Shown here piece after piece: positions 47,001 to 59,876 of a DNA stretch of 64,000 bases. Numbering within the stretch: the stretch's first letter is position 1; the number at the start of each line of letters is the position of its first letter. The notes under the pieces are model-generated. The model worked only from the letters and a program-made list of their open reading frames with translations. It was not told the DNA's origin and searched no databases. The position numbers and the translations under genes were made by a program. Origin of the DNA: Stereum hirsutum FP-91666 SS1 (Eukaryota; Basidiomycota; Agaricomycetes; Russulales; Stereaceae); the NCBI RefSeq assembly GCF_000264905.1, contig NW_006763156.1, forward strand, positions 222,987 through 286,986. Reading direction: 5' to 3'.

Positions 47001-49380
47001 ACAGACAATGCATCGATAAACAGTCAACGTTCTTCCCTTCACGGCATCATCAAGGACCATCCTGGACCCACGTCATCCCAAGAACAGGGTGAGAGATATG
47101 AATCGACTACTCTCCCGTTGTCAGAGGCAGATTTTTGAATAAAAACGAGATGACACGGATGGGACCTACCCTCAGGCTGGGGTAATAGATGCACGCCGTA
47201 GCGAGATCGCTCTCCGAGCGAACAGAACGAAAAGAAGTAGTTGGAAAATATAAGCCTTCTATACCTAGTCTGAACATAGGAGACCCACGCAGATTGAAGA
47301 TTCTGCGGTACGGCCTCTACACCTGTGACAGAGTCATCTAGTCCGCTAGCGACAAAGGCAGAAGCTAGGTTCAAGTTCAACTCTGTGTCCTCGAGATCAC
47401 AGTGTCTGATAGTAACAGGACATCTCGAGTAACTCGATTCCGTTCGACTCGATTGCGGTGTGGCGCTAGGCTCGAGACTACCCGTTCTACACAGCGAGGG
47501 GAAAACAGGTGGATTGGGGAAATTGCAGAGTAGGAATTGTGATATTCCATCCACACACATCTTCTGCCCGCACTGTGTAGAACGGCTGGTCTCGAGCTTA
47601 GTGTGGCGCCACGAAGACGCTGTGTGGACCCGTCGTCTGCATCGAGACCAGGAGATAATGTGTGTATGGCGAACGGAACGGTGCGGGTGGGTGCTTTCCG
47701 AAAGTTCGAGTTCTACTGGAGGTATGGATGGGTCTGCTTTTCACTTTCTTATAAACACCAGCAAGATGCGGCCGAAATTACGCTTGCTGCTTCATTTCAG
47801 TGCAAGAGAAACGACCCACGTCCTCGTTCGTGATCATTTTTACCGTAGAAGACTGAATGCAGCATGCAGACATCGGGAAGACCTAACTCGGTGACTAAAA
47901 GCATAATTGATAAAGTCCCGTTGATTAGTGTCACTGTCTCGTTCATTGCTGACGCTGTCGCTGTCACAGCGAGGTGCGACGTACGATGAATCGATACTCG
48001 AAGACCGTCGACGTTTATCCCATTCCCGGAATCATCATCGCAGATCCGCGGATGTCGTCCGGTGAACAGAGTAAGAACTAATAGACTGCTCTCCTATCAT
48101 CCGAGGAAATATTTTGCATTCAAAGAGAGAGTGTGGAACGGATGTGACCTACACAAGTACGCTGAAGTGGTCGATGCACTTCGTAGCGGGACCGCACTTC
48201 TCCAACATGAAACGAGCGAGCGAGCGAACCACACACCGAAAAGAAGTTAATAACGACGCTGTGACTAGCGCATACGACTTGCAAGCTTTCCAGTCTACCT
48301 GAACAGAGGCTGTCCAGGCGGATTAAAGCCTCACGGTACAAGTTCTGCGTCAGCGGCGCCTAGTCCGTTAGCGACGAAGACAGAAGCTAGGTTCAAGTCG
48401 GTCCTCTGAGGATCACATTGACTAGCAGGATATCAGGAGCGAGTCAATTCGACTAAACGAAGACGCTGGGTGGACGCTTCGTCTGAGTCGACAGCTGGAG
48501 AAAATGTGTATATGGTGAATGGAATGGTGCGAGTGCTTCACGAAAATCTCGGGCTGAATTAAATGATGGGTCTGCTTTTCACCTTCATTTGAACGCAAGC
48601 GAGACGCAGCCAAAATGACGCTTATTGCTTCAGTTCAAGACAACCCCAGGCATGGTCCACGATGATTTTCCATCGTACAAGATTGAACACGGCGTGCAGA
48701 TATCGGGAAGAGCTAACTCGGAAGTACGATGATAGACTCTCTGTCCCGTTGATCACTGTGGTTGTCGCTGTCACAGCGAGGTACGACGTACGATGAATCG
48801 ATAGACAGTCGATATTTATTCCATTCCCGGCGTCATCATCGCGGATCCGCCCACGTCATCCGGGGAACAGAGTAGAAACTTTTAGACTGCTCTCCTATCC
48901 GAGGAGATTTTGTGATATAAAAAAGACGGCACAGATGTGACCTACACCAGTACTTACGCTGAAGTGCAACGCACTCCGTAGCGAAACCACTCGCATCTAG
49001 CATGAAATGAGCGAACGCCCCGAAAAGAACCCAAAAATGACCTGGCTAGCGAATTAGACCGCAAGTCTTCTAGTACGCACGGAGAAGACCCAGGTATATT
49101 AAAGGTACGGCTTCTACGTCGGAGAGGTCTATCATAGTCCGTTGACGACAAAGACAGAAACCAGGTTCGAGTCGGTCTCCTCGGCGTTTTGTACGTTGGA
49201 TATATTTTCTTTCCTTTCCTCGGAATTATAGAGAATGACAGGACGTCGACATCTCGAGCGACTCGAGTGACTCGACTAGTATTGTGGCGTAGCGCCACCA
49301 AGACGCTGACGTTGTCCGAGTCGACAGCGGGAGGGAGAATTAGAAACGACAGGCTCATCGCCAGCATCGCAAAGGCTGCA
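44050..49380. repeat. array of about seven diverged 0.75-1 kb tandem units
   Basis: The landmark CGAAGACGCTGGGTGGA or a variant, preceded by a TCGAGTCGAxTC-rich stretch, occurs near 44370, 45150, 45905, 46660, 47620, 48460 and 49300. Each unit also has, in order, CTACATGAAACGA, a CCAGGCAGATT block, TTCTGCGTCAGCGGCACC, GTGTGTATGG, GATGCGGCCGAAATGACGC and GTCACAGCGA. Unit lengths are about 730-1005 bp. Minus-strand frames stay open in the first two units (ORFs ending near 44346 and 45122) and are broken in others, so this may be a decayed gene family, or non-coding. I do not recognise the ancestor. Confidence 0.75.
47459..47612. repeat. foldback insertion inside one array unit
   Basis: GGCTCGAGACTACCCGTTCT at about 47469 and AGAACGGCTGGTCTCGAGC at about 47579 are imperfect inverted copies separated by about 80 bp. 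The landmark phrase of the unit is duplicated around it (GTGGCGC... on both sides). No such structure is seen in the other units. Confidence 0.55.
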
Positions 49381-50356
49381 TGATTGTGAGTACCCAGCAC
49401 ATGAGCTCTTCCAAGTTCCTCTCGTCCGTCAAGAAAACCACAAACAACGCACAAAGAAAAGAACGCACCTCCTGCCTCTCCAGCAATCCCCCTCCGACTC
49501 GGAACACACTCCCCGCGCCAGAACCTGACAGACCCAAAAGCGCATGCAGCGTCTGCAGTACTAGTCCGCTTGGCCCAGGGGGGATGCCTTGTACGGCCCA
49601 AAGAAGGGTATATGACGGCTGGCAGAACAAAGGCTATTTGTAGTGCGAGGCATGCGAGGCGTGTGCGCGAGAAGTGTAAATTTAGACTAATTGGGTTGAC
49701 GGAGGCGAGCCGTGTGGCCGTGACGGGGAGAATGAAAGATGGGCCGAGGGATGTAGAAGCCGAAGAAAGACGAGCATGGCAAGCTCAGTAGAATGGAGGT
49801 ATGATCGTAACAGCAGTAGTACCAGTAGTGAATGCGAAAGCAAAGCCAGAATTGTCGAGGACGTTGTCGTCGAGAGCAAGAATAAAAAGGAGAGAAGAGA
49901 GAAGAGCGGAGATGAGCGGCGCGTCCGGATCCGGGCGGGCCACGAGGAGGACCTTCCTGATTTGCAACAAAGGCGTTCCGGTGGCGGCAAGGAAACGGGG
50001 CCTGATTCGGGGAGGTGGCCGACCGTCGACGGGCGCTGTGTGCTCTCTCTCTCACCGCCATCTCATCCCGCACGCCTCGACTCCCTCTCCCTCTCCCTCC
50101 TCTCCGCTGTGCTCGACGACGCTCTCGCATCTCGCACGCTTAGACTCACTCCCGCGACGTCACGATTACTGCTCCGCACCATCCCAGCCGGCGTCGAGCA
50201 ACATACATATCTCCATCACTCGGGAACCACGGCCACACTTCCCATTCCGCCTTTCTCGTACGCTGTCAAGGCCATCCCACACCCACACCCACACCCACAC
50301 GCACGTACGCACGAGGACGATCAGAAGGAGTGGTAGACCCGTAGGTTGCTGCAGAT
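49381..50356. promoter_or_regulatory. 5' region of the G-alpha gene
   Basis: Open frames occur on both strands but resemble composition artefacts. The last 300 bases are pyrimidine-rich with a CACACC microsatellite (about 50279-50302) and probably form the promoter and 5' leader. No discrete site was identified. Confidence 0.4.
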
Positions 50357-52639
50357 ATGGGCAACTGTGTTTCGAACTCGGAGGACCGAGAGGCGAAGGC
50401 GCGGTCGGACGCGATAGACAGGCAGATCGAGGAGGACCAGAAGAAGTTCAAGAAGGAGTGCAAGATCCTGCTGCTTGGTATGTTCCTCTCCCTCTGCCTG
50501 TTCTTTGTCTCTCTCGATGCATCCGCGCCACTCGTCCTCTCGCCACGCATCCCCTGTCCGCTCACTCACGACATGCATATGCACAGGTTCAGGCGAATCG
50601 GGTAAAACGACGATCGTGAAGCAGATGAAGATCATCCACCAGAACGGATACTCACAGACAGAGCTCCTCGCCTTTCGCCCGCTCATCTGGAAGAACCTGC
50701 TCGAGAGCTCCCACGACGTCATCAACGGCCTCTCCAAGGTCGGCATGGAATGTTCAAACCAGGACAACAAGGTCCGTTTTTCCTCTTTTCTCGCCACCTT
50801 CCACCAGGAGCTCACCCTCCTCATTCATGTTTCGTATCCTTCCATCGTCTGTGCCACAGAACAACGTCGGCGTCATCCAGGCGTATGAGCTCCAGCCTAC
50901 AGATCCTGCCTTCACCTTCAACCCAGATATCGCAAAAGCAATCAAAGACCTCTGGGGCGACGCCGTCATCCCAAAACTGATGGAGCGTTCGTCCGACTTT
51001 TATTTGATGGATAATGCTTCGTAGTACGTCCCTTTCTTTCACTTGGGCGAGATGATTGGGATTTCGGCTCATACTCTGCAGTTTCTTCGCAGAATCAGAC
51101 CGGATATCGGCTCCGGGATACATCCCGACGCCAGAAGACGTGTTACGAGCACGAGCGCAGACGACGGGTATCACGGAGACGCGGTTCAACATGGGCGAAT
51201 TGTCGTGCGTCTTGTTTCTTTTCGCGTATTCCCTCCCCTCTTTTCCTTCCTCCCCTTTGGTTGGGGCGGTCACGCATATATCGATCCCTTGGCCCCTATT
51301 TCATTCACTTCATGCGTATGCCCCCTCTGCTACACATACATCCATCCCATTGAGGCATATTTCCATAACATCTACGCATACATCCACCTCTGCGCATCGC
51401 TTCAAACGCATACATCCACCCTCTCCCGCATACAGCTACACACCTATCCGCGCCACTCGCCACTCCTTCATCTATCGTTTTCCCCCTTAACCCAGATTCC
51501 GTGCAGTGTCAGATGCTAACGACTCTCGTTCCCGCAGAATACACATGTTCGACGTCGGCGGGCAGCGATCCGAACGGAAGAAGTGGATCCACTCGTTCGA
51601 GAGCGTGACGTCCATCATCTTTTGCACTGCGCTTTCTGAGTACGATCAGGTGTTGTTGGAGGAGAAGAATCGGGTATGTCTTTTTTTTTCTTCGTTTTAT
51701 ATTCGTCCAGGCTATCTCCTTTCCGTCTCTAGTCCTGAGCCTTCCTTATCTAATTCTTTTGGCTGAGCTGACGTGTGTTTGTTTTCTTCCGTTTTTGATG
51801 TCCTTCCTGGCCCACTTTCCGACTGTCCTGCGGTTCCGCGGTGCTCGGATGATGGATGATGATGATGGCGTTGATTGTGGCGTTGCGTGGCCTGCCTGCT
51901 TGCTGCGTGCGCGAACACAGAACCGGATGGTCGAGTCGCTAGCGCTCTTCGAGTCCGTCATCAACTCGCGATGGTTCCTTAGAACATCAATCATACTCTT
52001 TTTGAACAAGATCGATGTGTTTCGGCATAAACTGCCAAAGGTTAGCCTTCTGCATCCTTCATCCTCCATCCTCGGCCCCTCCTCCCTTCTACCTCCGAAG
52101 CGACCCCTTCTTGCCACACGAACTCTTCCCATGCGTCCTTGGAACCGCAGCTGATTGTGCATACTTATATCGCGTCCAGGTCCCACTAGAACGATATTTC
52201 CCGGAATATTCGGGCGGGGCGGACGTGAATAAGGGGGCGAAGTATATCCTCTGGAGGTTCATGCAGGCGAACAGGGCGAGGTTGAGCGTTTATCCACAGT
52301 GCGTCTTTCTGTCCAGCTATTTTTCCATTTTACGCTTTGGGGTTTGTGTGAGGGAACGGGTGGAGGAGTTTGGTGGATAGGGGTTGGCGCCACACGCCAC
52401 ACGCCACATTTTACCGCGCGTTGGTGTATTTTTTTGAGCGCGCACGCGTCCTTCTCTACGTTGCTTCGCACTTTCCTTCCCTTGTTCAGTGTTGTGTTTG
52501 TTCGCTTGCCAAGACCTACGCTGACTTCATATCATATAGCATAACACAAGCAACCGATACCTCGAACATCAGACTGGTGTTCGTCACGGTGAAAGAAACG
52601 ATCCTACATAACGCACTCAAGGAATCAGGAATTCTATAG
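50357..52639 (+). CDS. heterotrimeric G-protein alpha subunit
   Basis: The eight exons are 50357-50477, 50587-50771, 50860-51023, 51082-51204, 51538-51673, 51921-52040, 52180-52298 and 52540-52639, giving 355 residues, the usual G-alpha length. The N-terminus MGNCVS offers Gly2 for myristoylation and Cys4 for palmitoylation. G1 is GSGESGKTT, switch I has [13 protein letters not shown]3 is [14 protein letters not shown] and G4 is NKIDVF. G5 reads TQATDT instead of the usual TCAT. The C-terminus ends KESGIL with no Cys at the fourth position from the end, so it would not be a pertussis-toxin substrate. It acts at the plasma membrane downstream of GPCRs. It is one of the several G-alpha paralogues typical of basidiomycetes; the subgroup was not assigned. 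Confidence 0.95.
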
Positions 52640-55013
52640 CCCTCGGCTCCCTCTCGTCTTCCGCGCCTTCTTTCTCTTCTTCTCCTGGCCTCTCTTCATT
52701 CCTGGTTCCTTGTCTCGTTCTCTTCTTTCACTTTCGGTCTCACCTCTGTTCTGTGCTCAGTCTCGTTTTGTCCACAAGTCACTCGTTCGCCTCGCTGTTG
52801 TAGCACTGCTGTCTCACGTCCACGCCCAGGTTCACGTCCACATGTTCCACGTTCTACATCATGATCATCTCGTCCCTCCATCTTCCGAATGCATACATAT
52901 CATCAGCCCGTCATCGTCGTCATTCCTTCACATCTCCCACACGGCGGCCGTGTGTGCGCCATCCGCGTCCGCCGCATCGCATTCCTCTGTCATGTACATC
53001 GCTCACCGGCTTAGGCTCAGCCTCCCCTGCGCCATCCCGTCGCTACTCATACTTGTCGTACTATGGATCCATCCACCTTTTATTACAACTTTTTCCCCTT
53101 TGGTTGACTGGCTTGATCTTCTTTTTCCGTTTTCCGTCTCTCGATTTATCGTTACTTTTTACTTTTGTCTCTGCCTCATCATCCCGCTTTTTCTTATCTG
53201 GTTCTTGTCGGTTTGTCTGCATCGGAGAAGAAGGGAGAATGAACCGTTTGCCGTCGTCGGTGAGTTGTGTCTGTTCGGTATCCAGAGTCGAGAACGCTAG
53301 AACGCTGATGCTGATGGCGATGTTTTGTTTTGTTTTGTTTCGTCCAGCCGAACTTGTTATATTCCCACATCAATTGATTGATTTTACCCTACTCGTCCAC
53401 TACATATCCCTACCACCCCATCTTTTGCATCGTTCCCCTCCCTACTACCCCTACGTATATTACCCAACCCTTTTCATCTCGCCTCCTCATCTCCTCATCT
53501 CCGCTCCTGTCTCCGTTTTCATCTCTCCTGTTCCTGTTCCGGCTGCAATCGTAAATTACCCTCACGTTCCACTCCATCTCCATCTCGTCTCGTCTCATTT
53601 CCCTTCTCTCTCCGAACTTCTCTAGCGCCACACACATCCCCGTTCTGTCTTTTCGTCGTGTTTGCGCGTCGAGCTTTTTTTCAGCAATCGACATCGTTTA
53701 TTTTTGTCTTTTACGCTTCGGGCCTTGAAGCTCGGCTTGGCTAGGTTTCATATATCTATTCTATTCCTCCTTTCCTTTCCCTTTCCTTACCTTTCACGCT
53801 TCTCTCTACGCTCCTCTGAATCCCGTTCACGTTGTGGTGTCGCGTTCCGAGTCTGCCGATACTCCTGTTCGTGTTCATGTTTCGTTGAATCGAGCCGTGT
53901 TGAAGTGAAATTCAATCGATAACGTTGTCGATTCAAACGTGTTGATTTAGCGTGCGTGGGCTGTTTGTTCGTGTTCGTGTTCGACTCGGACGTCTTGGGG
54001 GTGTGTTTTCGGCTTCGGATTCAGGTTCAGATATCCTCTCACGGTTCACAGCTCATAGCTCACGCCATAGTCGACGGTGTCAATGGCGCGAGTGGAGATC
54101 AGCTTCTTCCCGGGCCCAGTGATTCAGAAGGCGTAGACCTCGGGTTCGATGGAGTGATGTGATGTAGTGGATTGGATGGTTTTTGATGCGTGATGATGCG
54201 GAAAGAGGCGGAACGAGGTGAGCAAGCGAAGGCGCGGTGTAGGCTTCCATCTCAGGCTTTATGATGACTTCTACGCCTGGGCGGATGGATAGATAGGATA
54301 AGCACGGAGACGCAGAACTCGGCAAGGAGGCGTTTAGGTGCGTTTAGGTGCCGTTCTTCGTCACATTCATAGGCGTCCATTGATTTGTTTTCTTCCTCTT
54401 CTTGCAGGTCTCCTCTCGACAGCGCCAGTCGAATCTTCACTCGCTCTCACATACTATCGGTCACCTCTCTCTACAGCTATCCCTTCGTATATGGTTCGTG
54501 CTTTCTTCCTCTGACCTTGGCTCTTCCTACTTTGTCCGTATTCAACATGTCTCCTCGTCAGGTCTCGGCTATGTTCAACATTCAACGGTCGTGGACTCTC
54601 TATTTTATTTTTTCACGTCCTCGTCTTCAGATGGTCTATGATCGGTGTCTAAAGCGGTTATGAAAGTCGGGAATAAGACTGTAGATGCTGTATAAAGGGA
54701 TTGGAGATGCAACGTATAGAGGACTTTGGGTGCTACATTTCGCTTCCCGACTCTGACACCACCTTGTCGTTCTGTCTTCGCCGTCCGCATCTCCCTTTCG
54801 GGTACAAATCAGGTGAGTCGCGCTATATACTGAGGAATTTGCATGACGAGTCTCGCGTCTATTCGGAATTACTTCTCGCGCACGTCACATGGGGAACGCA
54901 GGAGATACCGCACACCATCGCTCTTGATGTTTCTCGGACCTTACGAAAGCTTTCCCTCCCTATAAGTCAACTGACCGGCTGTCCTTCTTTGATCACCTCT
55001 TACTCCTCTCCAC
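52640..55013. other. 2.4-kb pyrimidine-rich intergenic region
   Basis: There are long runs of CT-rich sequence, a short GTTTT tandem near 53325, and large open frames (for example 52861-53625) whose products are Ser/Pro/His-rich translations of that bias. Bases 54260-54800 are less biased but have no supported gene. I see no RNA gene. Confidence 0.5.
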
Positions 55014-56476
55014 ATGTCTACGCAAGCGAACACATTACCGCGGTCCGCCATTGTGACTGGCGCAGCCCAAGGTATGAGAGTCCACTAGCGCATCACATAA
55101 CATTGACAGACGAGGATTTGTAGGTATCGGTCGGGCTATCGCTGAAAGACTAGCCCAGGATGGCCTCAATGTCCTCATCAACGACGTCCCGTCCAAGGAA
55201 GATATGCTTTCAGAGTTCAAGAGCGCACTCGCAGACGCTCATCCGTCGCAAAGCTTTGTCATTTTCGCCGGTGATGTGTCGAAGGAGGAGGACGTCAAGC
55301 ACATGGTCGAGGCGGCTGTGGAAATATTCGGAGGATTGGACGTGGTAAATCCTTGTCGGCGACTCCCGTGTCATCCTCTCTGGTTCGTCTGAGTTAATCT
55401 GTTCTGGATAAAGATCGTCGCAAATGCTGGAATAGGCGGGGCTCTTTCCTTCTTTGTCGACAGTACGTAATTTTTTCCATATGCCGGATTAATCCCACAG
55501 TATGCTGACTACACTCATCTCACAGCACCCGTCGAACAGCTCGACAAGGTCATTTCTGTCAATTTGCGGGGCGTATACCTTTGTAAGTCCTGTATGCAAT
55601 GCTCTTCCCTTGCAAATTTTGACGCATGAGCAGGCTATCAATACGCTGCCAGACAAATGATCAAGCAAGGACGGGGAGGAAAGATCATTGGAGCGTGCTC
55701 GCTTGCCGGAAAGAAAGGTATTTAGTCGCCGCTGGCTATAAATCGTCTTTGTCTCATATGAAGGGAGCTTGTAGGAATGGCCTTGGCCAGTGCGTACGCC
55801 AGCAGCAAATTTGCTGTCCGTGGCCTTACTCAATCCGTCGGTGAGTAGCCCTCTGTCGGTACTTGGGCCTTGAACTCATACTGCTCCACACGTCTTTATG
55901 CTACCAAGCCACCGAGCTTGGACAATACGGGATCAACGTGAACGCATATGCCCCGTAAGTATGACCCTGTATCCTTTGGACACTAGAACTGACTCCTAAT
56001 GTCCGTGTATTCTCGATCAGGGGCTATTTCCCCACTCCCATGGGTATGCTCAGATTTGGGGCCTCAAATCATCAATGAGCCTGACATTCTTATATGAATA
56101 GTCGAGGCTGCCGCAGCGGAATGCCCCGGCGGACCTGATGCTTTCATTGCCGCTGTACGTTCAAATATAATTTATATAGCAGTCGAACATACGCTGACGA
56201 CCATCCTTCGTCCGTTTAGCAAGCCTCAGTTCTCAACAGACCCGGAAGACTGGAAGAGATCGCAGCTGCTGTATCTTTCTTGGCTTCTGAGGGCTCTAGT
56301 TATATGACAGGTGGGTCTCTGCGTCTGTCCATACCCTCGATAGATCGCTCAATCCGTGTCGACATCAGGGCAAACGGTTGGTTTTTTTCTGGGATATTAC
56401 TGCGGACGAAACTCGCTCACTGATGAATCTCTTCCATATGTAGATTACAGTTGATGGTGGTAGGCATTTCGATTGA
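55014..56476 (+). CDS. short-chain dehydrogenase/reductase (SDR)
   Basis: The twelve exons are 55014-55071, 55124-55344, 55414-55462, 55526-55582, 55634-55717, 55775-55840, 55909-55954, 56021-56043, 56102-56154, 56220-56310, 56369-56376 (8 nt) and 56444-56476, giving 262 residues, the classical SDR size. Motifs: TGAAQGIGRA for cofactor binding, a VANAG-type motif (NAGIGG), Ser in GACSLAG, the YASSK active-site pair, and near the end MTGQTITVDGG, as in many SDRs. It resembles diacetyl/acetoin-type reductases, but the substrate cannot be named. No targeting signal is seen, so it is probably cytosolic. Confidence 0.9.
56369..56376 (+). other. 8-nt exon of the SDR gene
   Basis: GGCAAACG lies between CATCAG and GTTGGT. 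It supplies two and two-thirds codons joining YMT to ITVDGG as MTGQTITVDGG, the expected SDR end motif. Without it the frame is lost. Confidence 0.75.
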
Positions 56477-57110
56477 TTTTTGCAAGTACTTAATGTGCAG
56501 ACATCAAAACTTCAGTGGCGCGGTGAAAAGTTCAAGGTTCGCGAAATGATGGCTTAACTTGGACTCGGAGTTATTGAGTAGCATCAATATTGAGACCTTT
56601 ATTGAGGAGGAGAATGAACCTTGATATTTGGCCCTACGGTAGAGACCCGAGCTCGAGAATGCCGGTAGTGATGAGGTGGCCCAGCGTCCGAGCGTAGTTA
56701 AGCCATGATCAAGTCCGCTCGGCAAGTGCCGGTGTTCCGTTCCACGCGCCACACTCATTTTCTTTGACCACTCTACCACGGTCGGGTTCATGTTGTCTCT
56801 CTTCGCTTTCACTCAAACAAACTCGGGCTCATTCGCCTTACCTATCTGTTAAATACTAACAATGTCCTCGAGACCTGTACGAGTGCATAGCGATGTAGAT
56901 TCCAAAATCCACATGTTGGCCGAACCGCAGCAGGCTCTCCTAATCTTTCAAACATTGTTTTCAGCCCTCAGCGCTCAGCCGCAGCACGCCTGCTCGATCC
57001 TGGGCGGGACGAATGAAATACGCAGCACCTTTTAGACTCTAGCAAAGCCATGGGTTGTCATGCTCAGCGTTCTCTACCTTTCCTCGTCCTTCCTACTCCC
57101 GACTCCAGCC
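56477..57110. other. intergenic region between SDR and ASST-like genes
   Basis: No gene is supported. A short minus-strand frame at 56504-56812 looks like chance. Confidence 0.45.
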
Positions 57111-59876
57111 ATGTCGCGCTGCAGCTATACACTGCTCCTCTCATTTCTTATCCTCGGAAATATCTCGACGGTCTGCTCTATTCTGAGCCAATCTGTAAGT
57201 CACACAAGATTTTCTGCTGTGCCTTCTTGACGTGATTATGAACTCTCGGAATAGTATCAATCCACCTCGATAATCAATGTCCCCCTCACCATTCAAGTTG
57301 CCTACAACTCCTCTTCAGACAACTCATCGTCTTCATCCACGAGTAACGGTCACTTCTTCACCTGTCCCCGCGGAAGCGACGCCTACGCGACCGCGCCTAC
57401 AATATACGACACATCCGGCGAGCTCATCTGGTTCGGTTCCGAGTTTGGCGATTGTTTCGATTTGAATGTGCAGTATTATAATGGCCAGGCGGTCTTGACG
57501 GTTTGGAATGGGACGGATGATTCGGCGGGTTACGGAAATGGCATGGTACGTTCAATCCTTCGCCGTCCTTTGCGCTGTGCAGTTTCGCACAAGTGATGCT
57601 GACGTTGCGTCTTTGAACGAATGTGGTGGATGGTATGGGTGCGGATTATATAGGGAAGGATCGTCGACAGCACGTATACCACAATAGCTACCGTTGCCTG
57701 CGATTCAGATACCAACTCAGACCTTCACGAGGTTCGTCTCCCACCTTTCTTTGCCATATCCCACATCCAACCCCCGTATGTCATTGTCTTACGAGCCTGT
57801 CCACCTTCTACATACGACGTGCTTGACCATTGCACTTCGTGCCACCTCGTTGATTCTAACGAGACTCCATTTTCCCTCGTCCGTAGTTCAACATCCCAGA
57901 GGACACAAATACTACCGCGATAATGACGACCTACTACCCTATCCAATGGGACCTCTCATCCGTTGGCGGCTCAACCGAAGGATGGATGCTCACTTCGGGG
58001 TTCCAGGAGATCAATATCGCCGATGGAAGCGTTGTATTCAATTGGAGGTGTGTTGCGCACCTTTTCGATCAAATGACGGTAAGATATAATTATTGACTCT
58101 CTCGCTGTTCGTTCGTTCGGTGGACATGGCATTCGATTCGATGACCTGCTGATGATCGTAGCGCGGCTGATCATATGGACCTTACTGAGAGTTATAACAC
58201 CATAAACTCGACGGGCGGTAGCGAGGACGATAGTGCGTCGATCCTTCTTCTTTCGTGGATGCATCATACTGACGGACATGAATGTATAGCTTGGGACCCG
58301 TTCCACATCAACTCGATTACAAAAGACGCGGAGGGCAATTACTTGATCTCGTCACGGCATGCATCTGTTTTACTAGACTATTGATCCAGCGCATAGCTGT
58401 TCTTACTCAAGATACTGATTCTGAGAGGGCGAAAACAGACACTACCACCAAATCCTGAAAGTATCAGCTACGACTGGTGAAGTCCTATGGACAGTCGGTG
58501 GTATGACCTCGAATTTTACATTGGACGACGACTCAACGTGAGTATTCTCACTTCCAGCTGCATCTCATACTTCCTCTCGGCTTGTTTATGTCGTTTCGTC
58601 GGATAGGTTCTACTGGCAGCATCACGCGCGATGGTACGATGACTATACAAAGGTTTCTATATTGTACGTATCCTGTTTCATTCTTTCGTCCATCTGCTGA
58701 AATATTCACCCCCTTTCCTCTGGCATTCCACACCCTTTCTAAACGATACATACACTTTATCATCTAATAATGCATCCCCCCCTCGGTATCGAATTTACGC
58801 TCACAGCGATAACGGTGCCACAAATTGGAACGTCGCCGAAGCCTCCGCACGGGGTATGACCCTTGAGATTGACCAAGATGCTATGACGGCTACGTTCGTC
58901 AACGAATACCTTCCTATTGTTACGGTCCAGAATTATTCGTGCAGTCAAGGAAGCATTCAGGTTCGTTTATTACATCTTCCAGTCAAATACCCTTAGATGC
59001 CAGCAAGGGGCGCTGACACGTGTATTTCTATGTGATCTCCAGATGCTCGATGATGGAAATGTAGTGGTCGGTTATGGGAGCAATCCGTGGATTGGGGAAT
59101 ATACGTACGACCCTCTATCTCTTTGCACATTAGAGACGAGGCTGATGACTTTTGGGTTTATTGTTCCCAGGTCAGATGGCAGCGTTATATTTTTTGCAAC
59201 ACTCGGAAAGGATGGAGAGGAAGGCAATTCTCCGATGCAGGTTCGTTTTCCAGTCCCCACTAAAATAAATATAGTTATAGGTGACTAACGATCATGCACA
59301 TGCTAGAACTATCGCGTGTTCAAGGTCTCCAGCTGGGTCGGAACACCTGCTACTTCGCCCGACATCGCAGTATCAGGTGCTCAGGACGATATGTGGGCTT
59401 CATTCACCGCTCAGTTTACTGCGCATTCCTTGCATTAGTGCTTACTATCGAATTCTTTATGCAGAACGATCTACGTCTCCTGGAACGGTGCCACCGAAGT
59501 CTCGTCCTATGCCTACTATACTTCCACCAGCTCCAGCTCCTCCCTAACCTCTAGTCTGAATGTCACTCGAGCAGGGTTTGAAACATCCTGGACGGACAAC
59601 TCGACTTCGCCTTCCTACATCCGCGTTGCTGCCCTTGCTGCCAATGGCTCTGTACTCGGCTGGACAGAAACTATCACCGTCGATGGCAGTGGGACCTCTG
59701 ATGCTAGTGGAACTGATTCAACCTCGGGAGCGATGACCTTAGTCGCCGGACTGAGTCTGACAGGTGTCGGAGGTATGACGGTGACGGCGACGGGTGGGGC
59801 AGTGGCAGTTGTGGGCATCGTTATTGGAGAGTTATCATATTGGCTAGACGAGCTGTTGGGCGATTGGTTGCTGTAG
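57111..59876 (+). CDS. secreted arylsulfotransferase-like (ASST family) protein
   Basis: The start is the ATG at 57111, opening the signal peptide MSRCSYTLLLSFLILGNIST; the stop is at 59876. Many introns; exon ends were only partly fixed. Recognisable family phrases in order: FFTCPRGSDAYATAP then IYDTSGELIWFGS, GYGNGM, WDPFHINSITKDAEGNYLIS, TTGEVLWTVGG, FYWQHHARW and MLDDGNVVVGYGSNPW. These match the beta-propeller architecture of fungal arylsulfotransferase-family proteins. A C-terminal glycosylated linker (NVT, NST, NGS) is followed by a hydrophobic stretch, VAVVGIVIGELSYW, which could be a membrane or GPI signal. Enzymatic activity is not established for most fungal members. It is extracellular or cell-surface. 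Confidence 0.75.

Noticed and set aside
50279..50302. CACACC microsatellite
   Set aside because: A short simple repeat in the G-alpha leader, unremarkable beyond a local note.
49776..50619. Large plus-strand frames upstream of and overlapping G-alpha exon 1
   Set aside because: They read through pyrimidine-rich leader and an intron of the G-alpha gene; the G-alpha frame is certain.
52861..53625. 254-codon open frame downstream of the G-alpha gene
   Set aside because: The product is a biased Ser/Pro/His/Phe translation of CT-rich DNA, with other frames also open. No start context or domain.
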